From Mycobacterium sp. (GTDB taxonomy: Bacteria; Actinomycetota; Actinomycetes; Mycobacteriales; Mycobacteriaceae): a stretch of DNA of 21,085 nucleotides. The position numbers and the translations under genes were made by a program. The notes beneath the pieces were generated by a model that saw nothing but the letters and a program-made list of their open reading frames with translations, was not told the origin of the DNA and made no database searches. The stretch lies in the NCBI GenBank assembly GCA_019246375.1, contig JAFAQO010000204.1, positions 1-21,085 of the forward strand. The letters run 5' to 3'. Below, in pieces: positions 1 through 7,419 of this stretch (position 1 is its first letter; each line of letters begins with the position of its first letter).

Positions 1-1
1 T

Positions 2-172
2 TCCGCCGACCTGTCCAAAAGGATCGCCAAAGCAGCCGACGACTTCGCCCGGCTCTTGCAGGCATGCGGCCCGCGGGCCCGTCCCGATGTGTTCGCGCAG
101 GAGCTGACCGAAATGGAGCGCCTCCTAGCCGGTTGGCGGCCGCGAGAAGGCGGGGAAACTGTCGAGGACTGA
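2..172 (+). CDS. C-terminal end of an unidentified protein (5' end outside the window)
   Basis: An open frame runs from the first bases of the window to a TGA at 170-172, giving 56 residues that start SADLSKRIAK and end GGETVED. The segment is charged and probably helical, with several leucines and alanines, and has no membrane segment or signature motif I can recognise. In M. tuberculosis the gene before the Rv0232-type regulator is fadE4, but this tail does not look like an acyl-CoA dehydrogenase end, so the upstream neighbour probably differs here. The GC-rich third positions suit a real mycobacterial gene. It could be a shadow frame of something else, because only the tail is visible. No function is proposed. 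Confidence 0.5.
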   Translation, partial: SADLSKRIAKAADDFARLLQACGPRARPDVFAQELTEMERLLAGWRPREGGETVED

Positions 173-216
173 GCGCTGTTCGATCCATCAGAACGTGAAT
201 CTCGTTCCCCCCACCC

Positions 217-245
217 TTGAGGAGTGAGCTGTCTCACAGTAAAGT
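217..245 (+). promoter_or_regulatory. Predicted SigA-type promoter of the TetR-R2lox operon
   Basis: A -35-like TTGAGG (217-222) and a -10-like TAAAGT (240-245) are separated by 17 bp, the ideal spacing. The spacer contains an inverted repeat, GTGAG-CTGT-CTCAC (224-237). The last base of the -10 is the first base of the palindromic operator that follows. The promoter lies 31 bp upstream of the TetR start codon. The sites are seen in the sequence; promoter activity is inferred. Confidence 0.5.
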
Positions 246-257
246 GACCAGTGGTCA
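245..257. promoter_or_regulatory. Palindromic operator TGACCA-G-TGGTCA
   Basis: This is a perfect 6-1-6 inverted repeat, TGACCAGTGGTCA. It begins at the last base of the predicted -10 and ends 18 bp before the TetR start codon. TetR proteins commonly repress their own operon through palindromes placed like this, so autoregulation by the adjacent regulator is the simplest reading. The GTGAG/CTCAC repeat at 224-237 could be a second site. Confidence 0.55.
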
Positions 258-275
258 TCGACGCGAGGAGGGCCG

Positions 276-989
276 ATGCCGACCGTGACGTGGGCGCGCG
301 TCGATCCGGTTCGTCGCGCAGCTGTGGTCGAGGCCGCCGAGGCCGAATTCGGCGCGCACGGATTTTCCCGCGGCAGCTTGAACGTCATCGCTCGCCGCGC
401 CGGAGTCGCCAAGGGCAGCCTGTTTCAGTACTTCGCGGACAAGCGCGACCTCTACGCGTTCATCGCCGACGTCGGCAGCCAGCGGGTGCGGTCCTATATG
501 GAAGCGCGCATCCGCGAACTCGACCCGAGCCGACCGTTTTTCGAATTCCTCACCGACCTGCTCGACGACTGGGTCGCGTACTTCGCCGATCATCCTCGGG
601 AACGTTCGCTGCATGCCGCGGCAAGCCTGGAGGTTGACACCGACTCCCGCATCAGCGTGCGCACCGTCATCCATCGCCACTACCTGGAGGTGTTGCGGCC
701 GCTGGTGCGCGATGCCCACGCCCGCGGCGACCTGCGCGCGGACTCGGACAACGATGCATTGTTGTCGCTGCTGCTGATGATTTTTCCGCATCTCGCGCTG
801 GCGCCCTACGTGCGCGGTATGGATCCGATCCTCGGGCTTGACGAGCCCACACCCGAGCAGCCCGCACTGGCCGTACGCCGGCTCGTTGCCGTGCTGTCGG
901 CCGCGTTCTCCCCATTGCCCCCGACAACCGGTGCACCCGCCGCCGCGGCAGGCGCCCCGTTCACCGACACACAGGAGGTCAACTCATGA
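276..989 (+). CDS. TetR/AcrR-family transcriptional regulator (Rv0232-like)
   Basis: The protein has 237 residues. The N-terminal helix-turn-helix is clear: a first helix around residues 12-27 ([18 protein letters not shown]), then [26 protein letters not shown] at about 36-61, the usual TetR turn and recognition helix. The rest is the helical ligand-binding domain, which gives no clue to the ligand. The C-terminus is rich in proline and alanine. The ATG at 276 is preceded by GGAGG at 267-271. The stop overlaps the next start as ATGA (986-989), so the gene is translationally coupled to the R2lox gene and probably controls it. A promoter and a perfect palindrome lie just upstream, which suggests autorepression. 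Family and fold are secure; the regulon is inferred. Confidence 0.9.
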   Translation: MPTVTWARVDPVRRAAVVEAAEAEFGAHGFSRGSLNVIARRAGVAKGSLFQYFADKRDLYAFIADVGSQRVRSYMEARIRELDPSRPFFEFLTDLLDDWVAYFADHPRERSLHAAASLEVDTDSRISVRTVIHRHYLEVLRPLVRDAHARGDLRADSDNDALLSLLLMIFPHLALAPYVRGMDPILGLDEPTPEQPALAVRRLVAVLSAAFSPLPPTTGAPAAAAGAPFTDTQEVNS

Positions 990-1927
990 CACGGACTCGT
1001 TACGGGTCGCTCGCCGCCAGCGGGCTCAACTGGAACAGCTTGCCGCTCAAGCTGTTTGCCGGTGGCAACGCGAAGTTCTGGAATCCGGCGGATATCGACT
1101 TCTCCCGCGACCGGGCGGATTGGGAGGCGCTGTCGGACCTTGAACGCGACTATGCCACCCGGCTATGCGCGGAATTCATCGCCGGCGAAGAAGCGGTCAC
1201 AAAGGATATCCAGCCGTTCATGGCCGCGATGCGGGCCGAAGGCCGGCTCGGCGACGAGATGTACCTGACCCAGTTCGCGTTCGAGGAGGCCAAGCACACT
1301 CAGGTGTTCCGGTTGTGGCTCGACGCCGTTGGGATCACCGACGACCTGCACCGTTACCTGGATGAACTTCCGGCATACCGGCAAATGTTCAACGAGGAAC
1401 TGCCGGACTCCCTTGAGGCTTTATCGACGGATCCCTCGCCGGCGGCCCAGGTTCGGGCGGCCGTGACGTATAACCACATCGTCGAGGGCATGCTGGCACT
1501 GACCGGCTACTACGCCTGGCACAAGATCTGCGTGGAGCGCGGCATTCTGCCCGGCATGCAGGAACTGGTCCAACGCATCGGCGACGATGAGCGACGCCAC
1601 ATGGCGTGGGGCACGTTCACCTGCCGGCGTCACGTCGCCGCCGACGACGCCAATTGGACGGTGTTCGAAACGCGGATGAACGAGCTGCTCCCGCTGGCGC
1701 TGCGCCTCACCGAAGAGGGCTTTGCGCTCTACGGCGACGACATCCCCTTCGGCCTGTCAGTGGACGAGTTCATGCAGTACTCCACCGACAAGGGGATGCG
1801 GCGGTTCGGCACGATCAGCAGCGCGCGTGGACGCCCTCTCGAAGAGATCGACCTCGACTACTCGCCGCTGCAGCTGGAGGACACCTTCGCCGACGAGGAC
1901 GAGCGGGCGCTGGCCGCCTCGGCGTAG
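986..1927 (+). CDS. R2-like ligand-binding oxidase (R2lox), Rv0233/NrdB-like
   Basis: This 313-residue ferritin-like protein has the residues that define R2lox. The metal ligands are at E68, E101, H104, E167, E202 and H205 (motifs EEAV, FEEAKH, HIVEG and DDERRH). V71 and Y162 are the pair that forms the tyrosine-valine ether crosslink in the M. tuberculosis protein, and the numbering matches that protein. R2lox binds a mixed Mn/Fe cofactor and a long-chain fatty-acid-like ligand. It is not a working ribonucleotide reductase small subunit, although Rv0233 is often labelled nrdB. The physiological substrate is unknown. The ATG at 986 follows an AGGAGG and overlaps the TetR stop. The hydrophobic ligand fits a TetR that might sense lipids or oxidation (inference). 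Confidence 0.93.
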   Translation: MTRTRYGSLAASGLNWNSLPLKLFAGGNAKFWNPADIDFSRDRADWEALSDLERDYATRLCAEFIAGEEAVTKDIQPFMAAMRAEGRLGDEMYLTQFAFEEAKHTQVFRLWLDAVGITDDLHRYLDELPAYRQMFNEELPDSLEALSTDPSPAAQVRAAVTYNHIVEGMLALTGYYAWHKICVERGILPGMQELVQRIGDDERRHMAWGTFTCRRHVAADDANWTVFETRMNELLPLALRLTEEGFALYGDDIPFGLSVDEFMQYSTDKGMRRFGTISSARGRPLEEIDLDYSPLQLEDTFADEDERALAASA

Positions 1928-1935
1928 GTCGAATT

Positions 1936-1982
1936 GCCCGGCTCCTCCTCATCGCCCGGCGCGCTCTGCATCGTCGCCGGGC
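1936..1982. repeat. Dispersed hairpin repeat, copy 1 (47 bp)
   Basis: GCCCGGC (1936-1942) and GCCGGGC (1976-1982) are perfect inverted arms bounding a 47-bp unit. The unit shares ATTGCCCGGCTCCTCC at its left end and GCATCGTC.CCGGGCTAG at its right end with the copy at 11754-11798, in the same orientation. The middles differ. It fills most of the 62-bp gap between the convergent R2lox and gabD1 stop codons, so it could end transcription from both sides, although there is no T-tract. It resembles short palindromic repeats scattered through mycobacterial intergenic DNA. Confidence 0.7.
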
Positions 1983-1989
1983 TAGCGCG

Positions 1990-3405
1990 TTATTCCACCT
2001 TTTTCCCGCTGCCGGTGTCACCGCTCTCCGCCGACCCGATCCAGACCGTCTTGACGTTGCAGAACTCGCGGATCCCCTGCGACGAGAGTTCGCGGCCATA
2101 ACCGGACCGCTTTACGCCGCCGAACGGTAACTCGGGGTAGGACACGGTCATCCCGTTGATGAAGACCTGGCCGGCCTCGATCTCGTCGGCGAAGCGGTTG
2201 ATCTCCGATTCGTCGCGCGTCCAAGCGTTGGAGCCCAACCCGAAGGTCGTGGCGTTGGCAATGTCGATGGCCTCGTCGATATCGGCGGCGCGGTACACCG
2301 ACGCGACCGGACCGAAGACCTCTTCGCCGAAGATAGGCATGTCACGCGAGATGTCGGTGATCACGGTCGGGGGATAGAACCAGCCGGGACGGTCCAGTCG
2401 TTTTCCGCCGCAGCGGATCACGGCGCCCGCCTCGGCGGCCTCATCGACGAGCTTTTCGACGTCAGCGCGTCCCTGCTCGGTGGCCAATGGGCCGACGTCG
2501 GTGTCCGGGTCGGTCGGGTCCCCAATGCGCAGCGCCTGCATGCGCTGCACGAACTTCTCCACAAACTCGTCGTAAATATCGGTATGGGCGATGAATCGCT
2601 TTGCCGCAATGCACGATTGGCCGTTGTTCTGCACCCGTGCGGTTACCGCTGTGCTGACTGCCGCGTCGATATCGGCCGACGGCATCACAATGAACGGATC
2701 ACTGCCGCCGAGTTCGAGCACGGTCGGCTTGATCTCGTCGCCGGCGATGGCGCCGACCGACTGGCCGGCCGGTTCACTGCCGGTAAGGGTGGCCGCCGCG
2801 ACCCGCGGATCGCGCAGGATCGCTTCCACCGCGCTCGATGAAACGAGCAACGTCTGGAAGCAGCCCTGCGGAAAGCCGCCGCGGCCGATCACGTCGGCCA
2901 GGTACAACGCGGTCTGCGGGACGTTGGAGGCATGCTTGAGGATGCCGACGTTGCCGGCCATCAGCGCGGGCGCGGCGAACCGGACAGCCTGCCACAGCGG
3001 AAAGTTCCACGGCATGATGGCCAGCACGACGCCCAGCGGCTGGTATCGGGCGTAGGCCTTGGCCGCGCCCACCGCGGCGGCGTCGGCCGGCTCATCGGCG
3101 AGGAATGCCTCGGCGTGCTCGGCGTAGAAGCGAAAACCCTTGGCGCACTTGAGCACTTCGGCTTTAGCTGATGCCAGCGTCTTGCCCATCTCGAGGGTCA
3201 TCATCGCCGCGACATCATCGGCCTCGGCCTCCAGCAGATCGGCGGTGGCGTTCGTCCACTCAGCACGCTGCGCGAAGCTGGTGTGCCGGTACTGCGCGAA
3301 GCGCTGATACGCGCGGCCTATCGCGGCGTCGACTTCCTCGCTGCTGGCTGGGGTAAACGTCTTGAGCGTTTCTCCGGTGGCGGGGTTAATTGTTGCGATA
3401 GACAT
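1990..3405 (-). CDS. gabD1: Succinate-semialdehyde dehydrogenase (NADP+), GabD1-like
   Basis: An aldehyde dehydrogenase that oxidises succinic semialdehyde to succinate. With numbering from the upstream ATG at 3414 (474 residues), visible motifs are MPWNFPL (134-140), the cofactor-binding TGSEPAG (211-217), ELGGSDP with the general-base Glu234, and NNGQSCIAAKRF with the catalytic Cys268. EEVFGPV and SYPELPFGGVKRSGYG follow near the end. I chose the ATG at 3405: it gives MSIATINPATG, the usual N-terminus, and has AAGGA about 8 bases upstream, whereas the 3414 ATG has no room for a binding site. The end carries about 15 extra residues (GSAESGDTGSGKKVE) beyond the usual KTVWI ending. It diverges from a ThDP enzyme that may make its substrate. 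In M. tuberculosis GabD1 has been linked to the Kgd route from 2-oxoglutarate to succinate. Confidence 0.92.
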   Translation of the reverse strand: MSIATINPATGETLKTFTPASSEEVDAAIGRAYQRFAQYRHTSFAQRAEWTNATADLLEAEADDVAAMMTLEMGKTLASAKAEVLKCAKGFRFYAEHAEAFLADEPADAAAVGAAKAYARYQPLGVVLAIMPWNFPLWQAVRFAAPALMAGNVGILKHASNVPQTALYLADVIGRGGFPQGCFQTLLVSSSAVEAILRDPRVAAATLTGSEPAGQSVGAIAGDEIKPTVLELGGSDPFIVMPSADIDAAVSTAVTARVQNNGQSCIAAKRFIAHTDIYDEFVEKFVQRMQALRIGDPTDPDTDVGPLATEQGRADVEKLVDEAAEAGAVIRCGGKRLDRPGWFYPPTVITDISRDMPIFGEEVFGPVASVYRAADIDEAIDIANATTFGLGSNAWTRDESEINRFADEIEAGQVFINGMTVSYPELPFGGVKRSGYGRELSSQGIREFCNVKTVWIGSAESGDTGSGKKVE

Positions 3406-3467
3406 TCCTGACATCCTTCGGTGAGCGGACCTGCCAAACGGTATTCGCCATCCAGCCTGCCACTATC

Positions 3468-5126
3468 GTGGCGAGTGTGAGCACCGCCGCCCAGTTGATG
3501 GTCAAATGCCTGGAAAACGAGGAAGTGGCCGTCGTTTTTGGGATACCGGGTGAGGAGAACATCCGCTTCGTCCAGGCGCTGGCCGCTTCCGACATCCGCT
3601 ATGTGCTCACTCGCCACGAGCAGGCCGCGGCGTTCATGGCGGAGATGTATGGCCGCGTCACCGGCCGTGCGGCCGTCGTCTCCAGCACGCTGGGCCCCGG
3701 TGCGATCAACATGCAGTTGGGAGTCGCCGACGCCACCACCAACAGCACTCCGATGGTCGCGATCTCCGCTCAGGTCGGACAGGATCGCGAGTACAAGGAG
3801 TCCCACCAGTACGTCGACCTGGTGTCGATGTTCGCCCCGATCACCCGCTGGTCTGACGGCGTCCCTACCGCACGAGCGATCCCCGAGATGTTCCGCAAGG
3901 CGTTCAAGCTGGCCGAGACCGAACGCCCGGCGGCGGTCTACCTGGCCGTGCCCGAACACATAGATGCGGATGCCGCCGACTATTCAGACCTGACCCCGTT
4001 GCCGCGCAACGTGGTGCGCGCGGAGGCGCCGGCAGCCGGTCAGGTGGCGCGCGCAGTCGACATCTTGCGCTCGGCGCGGCGGCCGGTTGTGCTGGCCGGA
4101 CATGGCGCGGCCCGCAATGACGCGACCGCGGCCCTGGTCCGGTTCTCCGACGAACTGGCCGTGCCGGTCGCCAACACCTTCCACGGCAAGGGGGTGATGC
4201 CCGACGACCATCCCAACAGCATCGGGACGATCGGGTTCATGCGGCATGACTACGTGAACTTCGGGTTCGACAACGCCGACGTCGTCATCGCCGTCGGCTA
4301 CGAACTGCAGGAGTTCGATCCCGTCCAAATCAATCCGAGTGCAGACAAGAAAATTATCCACGTGCACCGCTTCCCCGCCGAGGTGGATATGCATTATTCG
4401 GTGGACGTCGGGATCATCGGGGATATCAGTGCGTCGTTGGACGCGTTGACCGACGCGTTGGCGGGGCAGCGCTTCCCAACAAACGCCACAGCACCCGGAT
4501 GCCAGCTGCTGGCCGATGAATTCGCTCGGGGACAACAGGATTCACGATTTCCGCTGGCGCCGCAGCGGGTGGTGGCCGATACCCGCGCGGCGCTGGGCCG
4601 CAGCGACGTCGTGCTGGTCGATACCGGCGCCACGAAGATGTGGATGGCTCGCCTATATCCGACTTATCAACGTAATACCTGCTTGATCTCGAATGGCTTG
4701 TCCACCATGTCGTTTGCATTGCCCGGTGCGCTTGGCGTCAAGCTGGCCCAACCGGAGTGCAACGTGCTGGCGGTGGTGGGCGACGGCGCGTTTTTGATGA
4801 ACTCTCAGGAGATCGAGACAGCCGTCCGCGAGCGGATACCGCTGGTGGTGCTGATCTGGGAAGACGGCGGCTACGGGCTCATCGAGTGGAAGATGGATCT
4901 TGAACTCGGCGATCACTACTACGTCTCCTTCGGCAATCCCGACGTGGTGAGCTACGCGGAGAGCTTCGGCGCCAAGGGATATCGCATCAGCAGCGCGGGG
5001 GAATTGTTGCCGACGTTGAAGACAGCACTCGACGACGATGGGGTGTCGCTGATCGCCTGCCCGGTCGATTACTCGGAGAACCTGCGGTTGACCGAGCGGC
5101 TCGGCCAGTTGGATGCGACCTTGTAA
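3468..5126 (+). CDS. Acetolactate-synthase-like ThDP enzyme; candidate 2-oxoglutarate decarboxylase
   Basis: The protein has 552 residues and the three-domain layout of pyruvate-oxidase-type ThDP enzymes. The N-terminal domain has FGIPGEEN (24-31), RHEQAAAFMAE with the ThDP-activating Glu51, LGPGAIN (75-81) and the run ESHQYVDLVSMFAPITRW. The central domain starts near 190. The ThDP/Mg domain has ISNGLSTMSFALPGALG, GDG at 438-440 and LIWEDGGYGLIEWK. YAESFGAKG and PVDYSEN near the end resemble catabolic acetolactate synthases (AlsS/BudB), which need no regulatory subunit; none is present here. The GTG at 3468 is used; a GTG at 3477 is an alternative. It diverges 53 bp from gabD1. Cyanobacterial 2-oxoglutarate decarboxylase was also annotated as acetolactate synthase and sits beside a succinate-semialdehyde dehydrogenase gene, so decarboxylation of 2-oxoglutarate is a serious alternative. 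The family is sure; the substrate is open. Confidence 0.85.
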   Translation: MASVSTAAQLMVKCLENEEVAVVFGIPGEENIRFVQALAASDIRYVLTRHEQAAAFMAEMYGRVTGRAAVVSSTLGPGAINMQLGVADATTNSTPMVAISAQVGQDREYKESHQYVDLVSMFAPITRWSDGVPTARAIPEMFRKAFKLAETERPAAVYLAVPEHIDADAADYSDLTPLPRNVVRAEAPAAGQVARAVDILRSARRPVVLAGHGAARNDATAALVRFSDELAVPVANTFHGKGVMPDDHPNSIGTIGFMRHDYVNFGFDNADVVIAVGYELQEFDPVQINPSADKKIIHVHRFPAEVDMHYSVDVGIIGDISASLDALTDALAGQRFPTNATAPGCQLLADEFARGQQDSRFPLAPQRVVADTRAALGRSDVVLVDTGATKMWMARLYPTYQRNTCLISNGLSTMSFALPGALGVKLAQPECNVLAVVGDGAFLMNSQEIETAVRERIPLVVLIWEDGGYGLIEWKMDLELGDHYYVSFGNPDVVSYAESFGAKGYRISSAGELLPTLKTALDDDGVSLIACPVDYSENLRLTERLGQLDATL

Positions 5127-5133
5127 TTGAGCC

Positions 5134-5163
5134 GGGCCGATCGGGTCATCTGATCGCCCTTTT
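5134..5163 (+). terminator. Possible intrinsic terminator of the ThDP enzyme gene
   Basis: GGGCCGATC (5134-5142) can pair with GATCGCCC (5152-5159), with one bulged C and a 9-base loop, followed by TTTT (5160-5163). It starts 8 bp after the ThDP gene stop and overlaps the last codons of the convergent TMEM175 gene. The hairpin is moderate and the T-tract short, so this is a tentative call. Confidence 0.45.
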
Positions 5164-5787
5164 GCGTTTCACCATCTTGAGTCCCTCGCTGGTAACCCCG
5201 TAGAAGGTCGGCAGCGCGACAAACAAGACCAAGGCGATCGCCGGCAACCACAACGCGCCTAAGAGGCCCGCAGTCAGGTAGGTGACAATGCCGATGATCG
5301 CGCGGGCACGCTCGATGCCGAACATTTCGCGGTCCACTTCCTCATCAAGCAGGTGATCGCGGTGCCGGTGGACTTGGTGATAGAGCAGCAGCCAACTCGC
5401 GCACATCGCGGCGGCGATGCCGGCGTAGAGGCCGACTGCCGTGCGTGCGTCCGCACTGGCGATGCCGGCGATAAATGCGTGCGAAAGCACGGCGGTGGGA
5501 AACGGGATCAGCGCCGTGGTGAACAGCAAGGACAAGTTGGCGAAGTGGACACCCCTGTTGACGCGCTGGATCCCGACAAACGTCTGGTGGTGATTGAGCC
5601 AAATGACTGCCACATAAGCGAACGATGCGAAATATGCAAGGTAGGCCGGCCATTGGCGGCCCAATGCAGCCAGCAACTGACCTTTAGCGTGCACCGGTTC
5701 CTTCAAGTCGAGGACCAGCAGTGTGACCACGATCGCAAAGACACCGTCGCTGAAAGCTTCAAGACGATCGGTCTCGGCGAGATGCAT
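5146..5787 (-). CDS. TMEM175-family (DUF1211) membrane protein, probable potassium channel
   Basis: The first membrane segment carries the family signature RLEAFSDGVFAIVVTLLVL, whose FSDGVFAI core lines the pore in TMEM175 channels. Further hydrophobic segments cover roughly AYLAYFASFAYVAVIWL, FANLSLLFTTALIPFPTAVL, TAVGLYAGIAAAMCASWLLLY, AIIGIVTYLTAGLLGALWL and AIALVLFVALPTFYGV, giving six in all as in bacterial single-repeat members, which work as tetramers. The ATG at 5787 gives 213 residues with the motif near residue 12, the usual place. In-frame GTG codons at 5847 and 5901 would add up to 38 charged residues without family character. Ribosome-binding sites are weak at all three. The longest version would start 7 bp after the LMF1-like stop, so co-transcription from aftD is likely. 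I do not recall this gene at the M. tuberculosis locus. Channel activity is inferred from the family. Confidence 0.85.
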   Translation of the reverse strand: MHLAETDRLEAFSDGVFAIVVTLLVLDLKEPVHAKGQLLAALGRQWPAYLAYFASFAYVAVIWLNHHQTFVGIQRVNRGVHFANLSLLFTTALIPFPTAVLSHAFIAGIASADARTAVGLYAGIAAAMCASWLLLYHQVHRHRDHLLDEEVDREMFGIERARAIIGIVTYLTAGLLGALWLPAIALVLFVALPTFYGVTSEGLKMVKRKRAIR

Positions 5788-5907
5788 CAATCGCCGACCG
5801 CCTCGTCGTGGCTCGGTTCTGTCGTAGTCCGTTGATTCCAAATTCACGCTTGAGTCCCGTCCCCTCGTGCTAGCGGCCAGAGAGCGACAACTGTGGCGCA
5901 CGGAGTT

Positions 5908-7362
5908 TCAGTCGCCGGAAGCGGGTGGAGATCTTGTCTCTTCCAGCGTAATGGGTGGCACGTAACGGCCCACCAGAGTGCGCTGCCACCACGCGCGATC
6001 GTGGAACAGCTCCTTGGCAGTGGTGAATCGGTATCGGTAGAGCTGCGCACGCACATAGTGCGGCGGCGACTCGGGGAACGGGTTGCGCCGAAGCAGGCGC
6101 AGCGTCGCCCGGTCGTTCTGCAGCAGCCGCACCAGAAACTGCGTCATCCACTGCTGCGCGTACAGCGGCGAGATCGCAGCGAACCACATCAGCCAGTCCA
6201 GGCGTAGATGATAAGGAGCCCATTGCGGCGGAAGCCGGCGCAGCGAGCCCGGCTTGCCTTTGAATTCATATTCGCGCCATACCGTCTGCTCGGTGAGCTC
6301 GGCGTCGTCGGTGCCTTCGATAACCACCTCGTGGCGCGTTCGGCCGACTGAGCCAAAGGCACCGTAGGTGTTGATCAGGTGAAATGGGTTGAAGGACATG
6401 TTCATCCGCTGACCACGCGAAATCATGTTCCGCACCGGCCAGTAGCCCAGGAAAACCGTCAGCGCCGTGAACGCGATCACCAGACCGGCGAACCACGCCG
6501 GCGGCCCGGGCAGCGCCGGCTGTTTGGGCAACGGCAGCACCGCTGCCGCCGACGACTCATCGATCGCGCTGAAGGCCAAAAATATCGTCAGCCAATTCAG
6601 CCACGCGAAGTTGCCGGAGATCACCAGCCACAACTGGGTGATGACGACGATCGCCGCGGCTACGCTTGCCACCGGCTGCGGAGCGAACAAGCCGAACGGA
6701 ACGACCAGTTGGGCGAAATGATTGACCGCCACCTCGACGCGGTGCAACGGCTTGGGCAGGTGATGAAAGAACCAGCTCAGCGGCCCGGGCATCGGCTGCG
6801 TCTCGTGGTGGTAGTACAGGCAGGTCAGATCGCGCCAGCACCGGTCACCACGCAGCTTGATCAATCCCGCGCCGAACTCGAGCCGGAACAGCAAGAAGCG
6901 CGCCAGCCACAACGCCAGCACCGGCGGCGCTGTGCGGTCATTGCCGAGGAAGATCGCCAGGAATCCGGTCTCGAGCAACAGCGATTCCCAACCGAATGAA
7001 TACCAGGTCTGCCCTACGTTGACGATCGACAGGTAAAGAAACCAGAGCACCAGCCACATCAGCATCGCGGTCCACAACGGCACCAGATCGGCCACACCGG
7101 CGACGATCGCCGCGCTCGTCGCCGCACCGAACCAGGAGATGACCGCGAAAAGCCCATCGGAATAGCGGAAATGAAAGATGCTCGGCGCCTGCCAAAAGGT
7201 TTGCCGAGCCAAAAACCGCGGGATCGGCAGCAACCCGCGCTCGCCGATGAGTGCTTGGAACTGTCTGGCGGCCGCGACGAACGCGATCAGGTAGACCGCC
7301 GCGACCCCGCGCTCTAGTACGAGCCTGCCCAGCCAATATTCGGGTGCCGTGAACCATCCCAT
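5908..7362 (-). CDS. LMF1-family (lipase maturation factor-like) membrane protein, Rv0235c-like
   Basis: The 484-residue multi-pass membrane protein matches the bacterial lipase maturation factor family: MGWFTAPEYWLGRLVLERGVA at the start, ERGLLPIPRFL around 40-50, and the family-typical stretch ETGFLAIFLG with LLFRLEFGAGLIKLRGD in the middle. At the end RHEVVIEGTDD introduces a soluble domain, with DWLMWFAAISPLYAQQWM and VRAQLYRYRFTT near the C-terminus. In vertebrates LMF1 is an ER protein needed to fold lipases; the bacterial role is unknown. The ATG at 7362 has GGAG 8 bases upstream. It starts 57 bp after aftD stops, in the same direction, and this pairing is the same in M. tuberculosis. 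That points to a cell-envelope role, but nothing in the sequence proves one. Confidence 0.88.
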   Translation of the reverse strand: MGWFTAPEYWLGRLVLERGVAAVYLIAFVAAARQFQALIGERGLLPIPRFLARQTFWQAPSIFHFRYSDGLFAVISWFGAATSAAIVAGVADLVPLWTAMLMWLVLWFLYLSIVNVGQTWYSFGWESLLLETGFLAIFLGNDRTAPPVLALWLARFLLFRLEFGAGLIKLRGDRCWRDLTCLYYHHETQPMPGPLSWFFHHLPKPLHRVEVAVNHFAQLVVPFGLFAPQPVASVAAAIVVITQLWLVISGNFAWLNWLTIFLAFSAIDESSAAAVLPLPKQPALPGPPAWFAGLVIAFTALTVFLGYWPVRNMISRGQRMNMSFNPFHLINTYGAFGSVGRTRHEVVIEGTDDAELTEQTVWREYEFKGKPGSLRRLPPQWAPYHLRLDWLMWFAAISPLYAQQWMTQFLVRLLQNDRATLRLLRRNPFPESPPHYVRAQLYRYRFTTAKELFHDRAWWQRTLVGRYVPPITLEETRSPPASGD

Positions 7363-7419
7363 GCCCGCATCTCCGAGACGGTGGACGCTGTTACCGAGCT
7401 CCGCGTAGCTCCATCAAGC

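Noticed and set aside
986..1927. Annotation as a functional ribonucleotide reductase small subunit (NrdB)
   Set aside because: The residue pattern, including V71 and Y162, is that of R2lox, which has no RNR activity, and no nrdA-like partner is in the window.
3415..3467. Promoters in the gabD1 / ThDP enzyme divergent gap
   Set aside because: I looked for spaced -35/-10 pairs on both strands and found none convincing. Promoters may overlap the coding ends.
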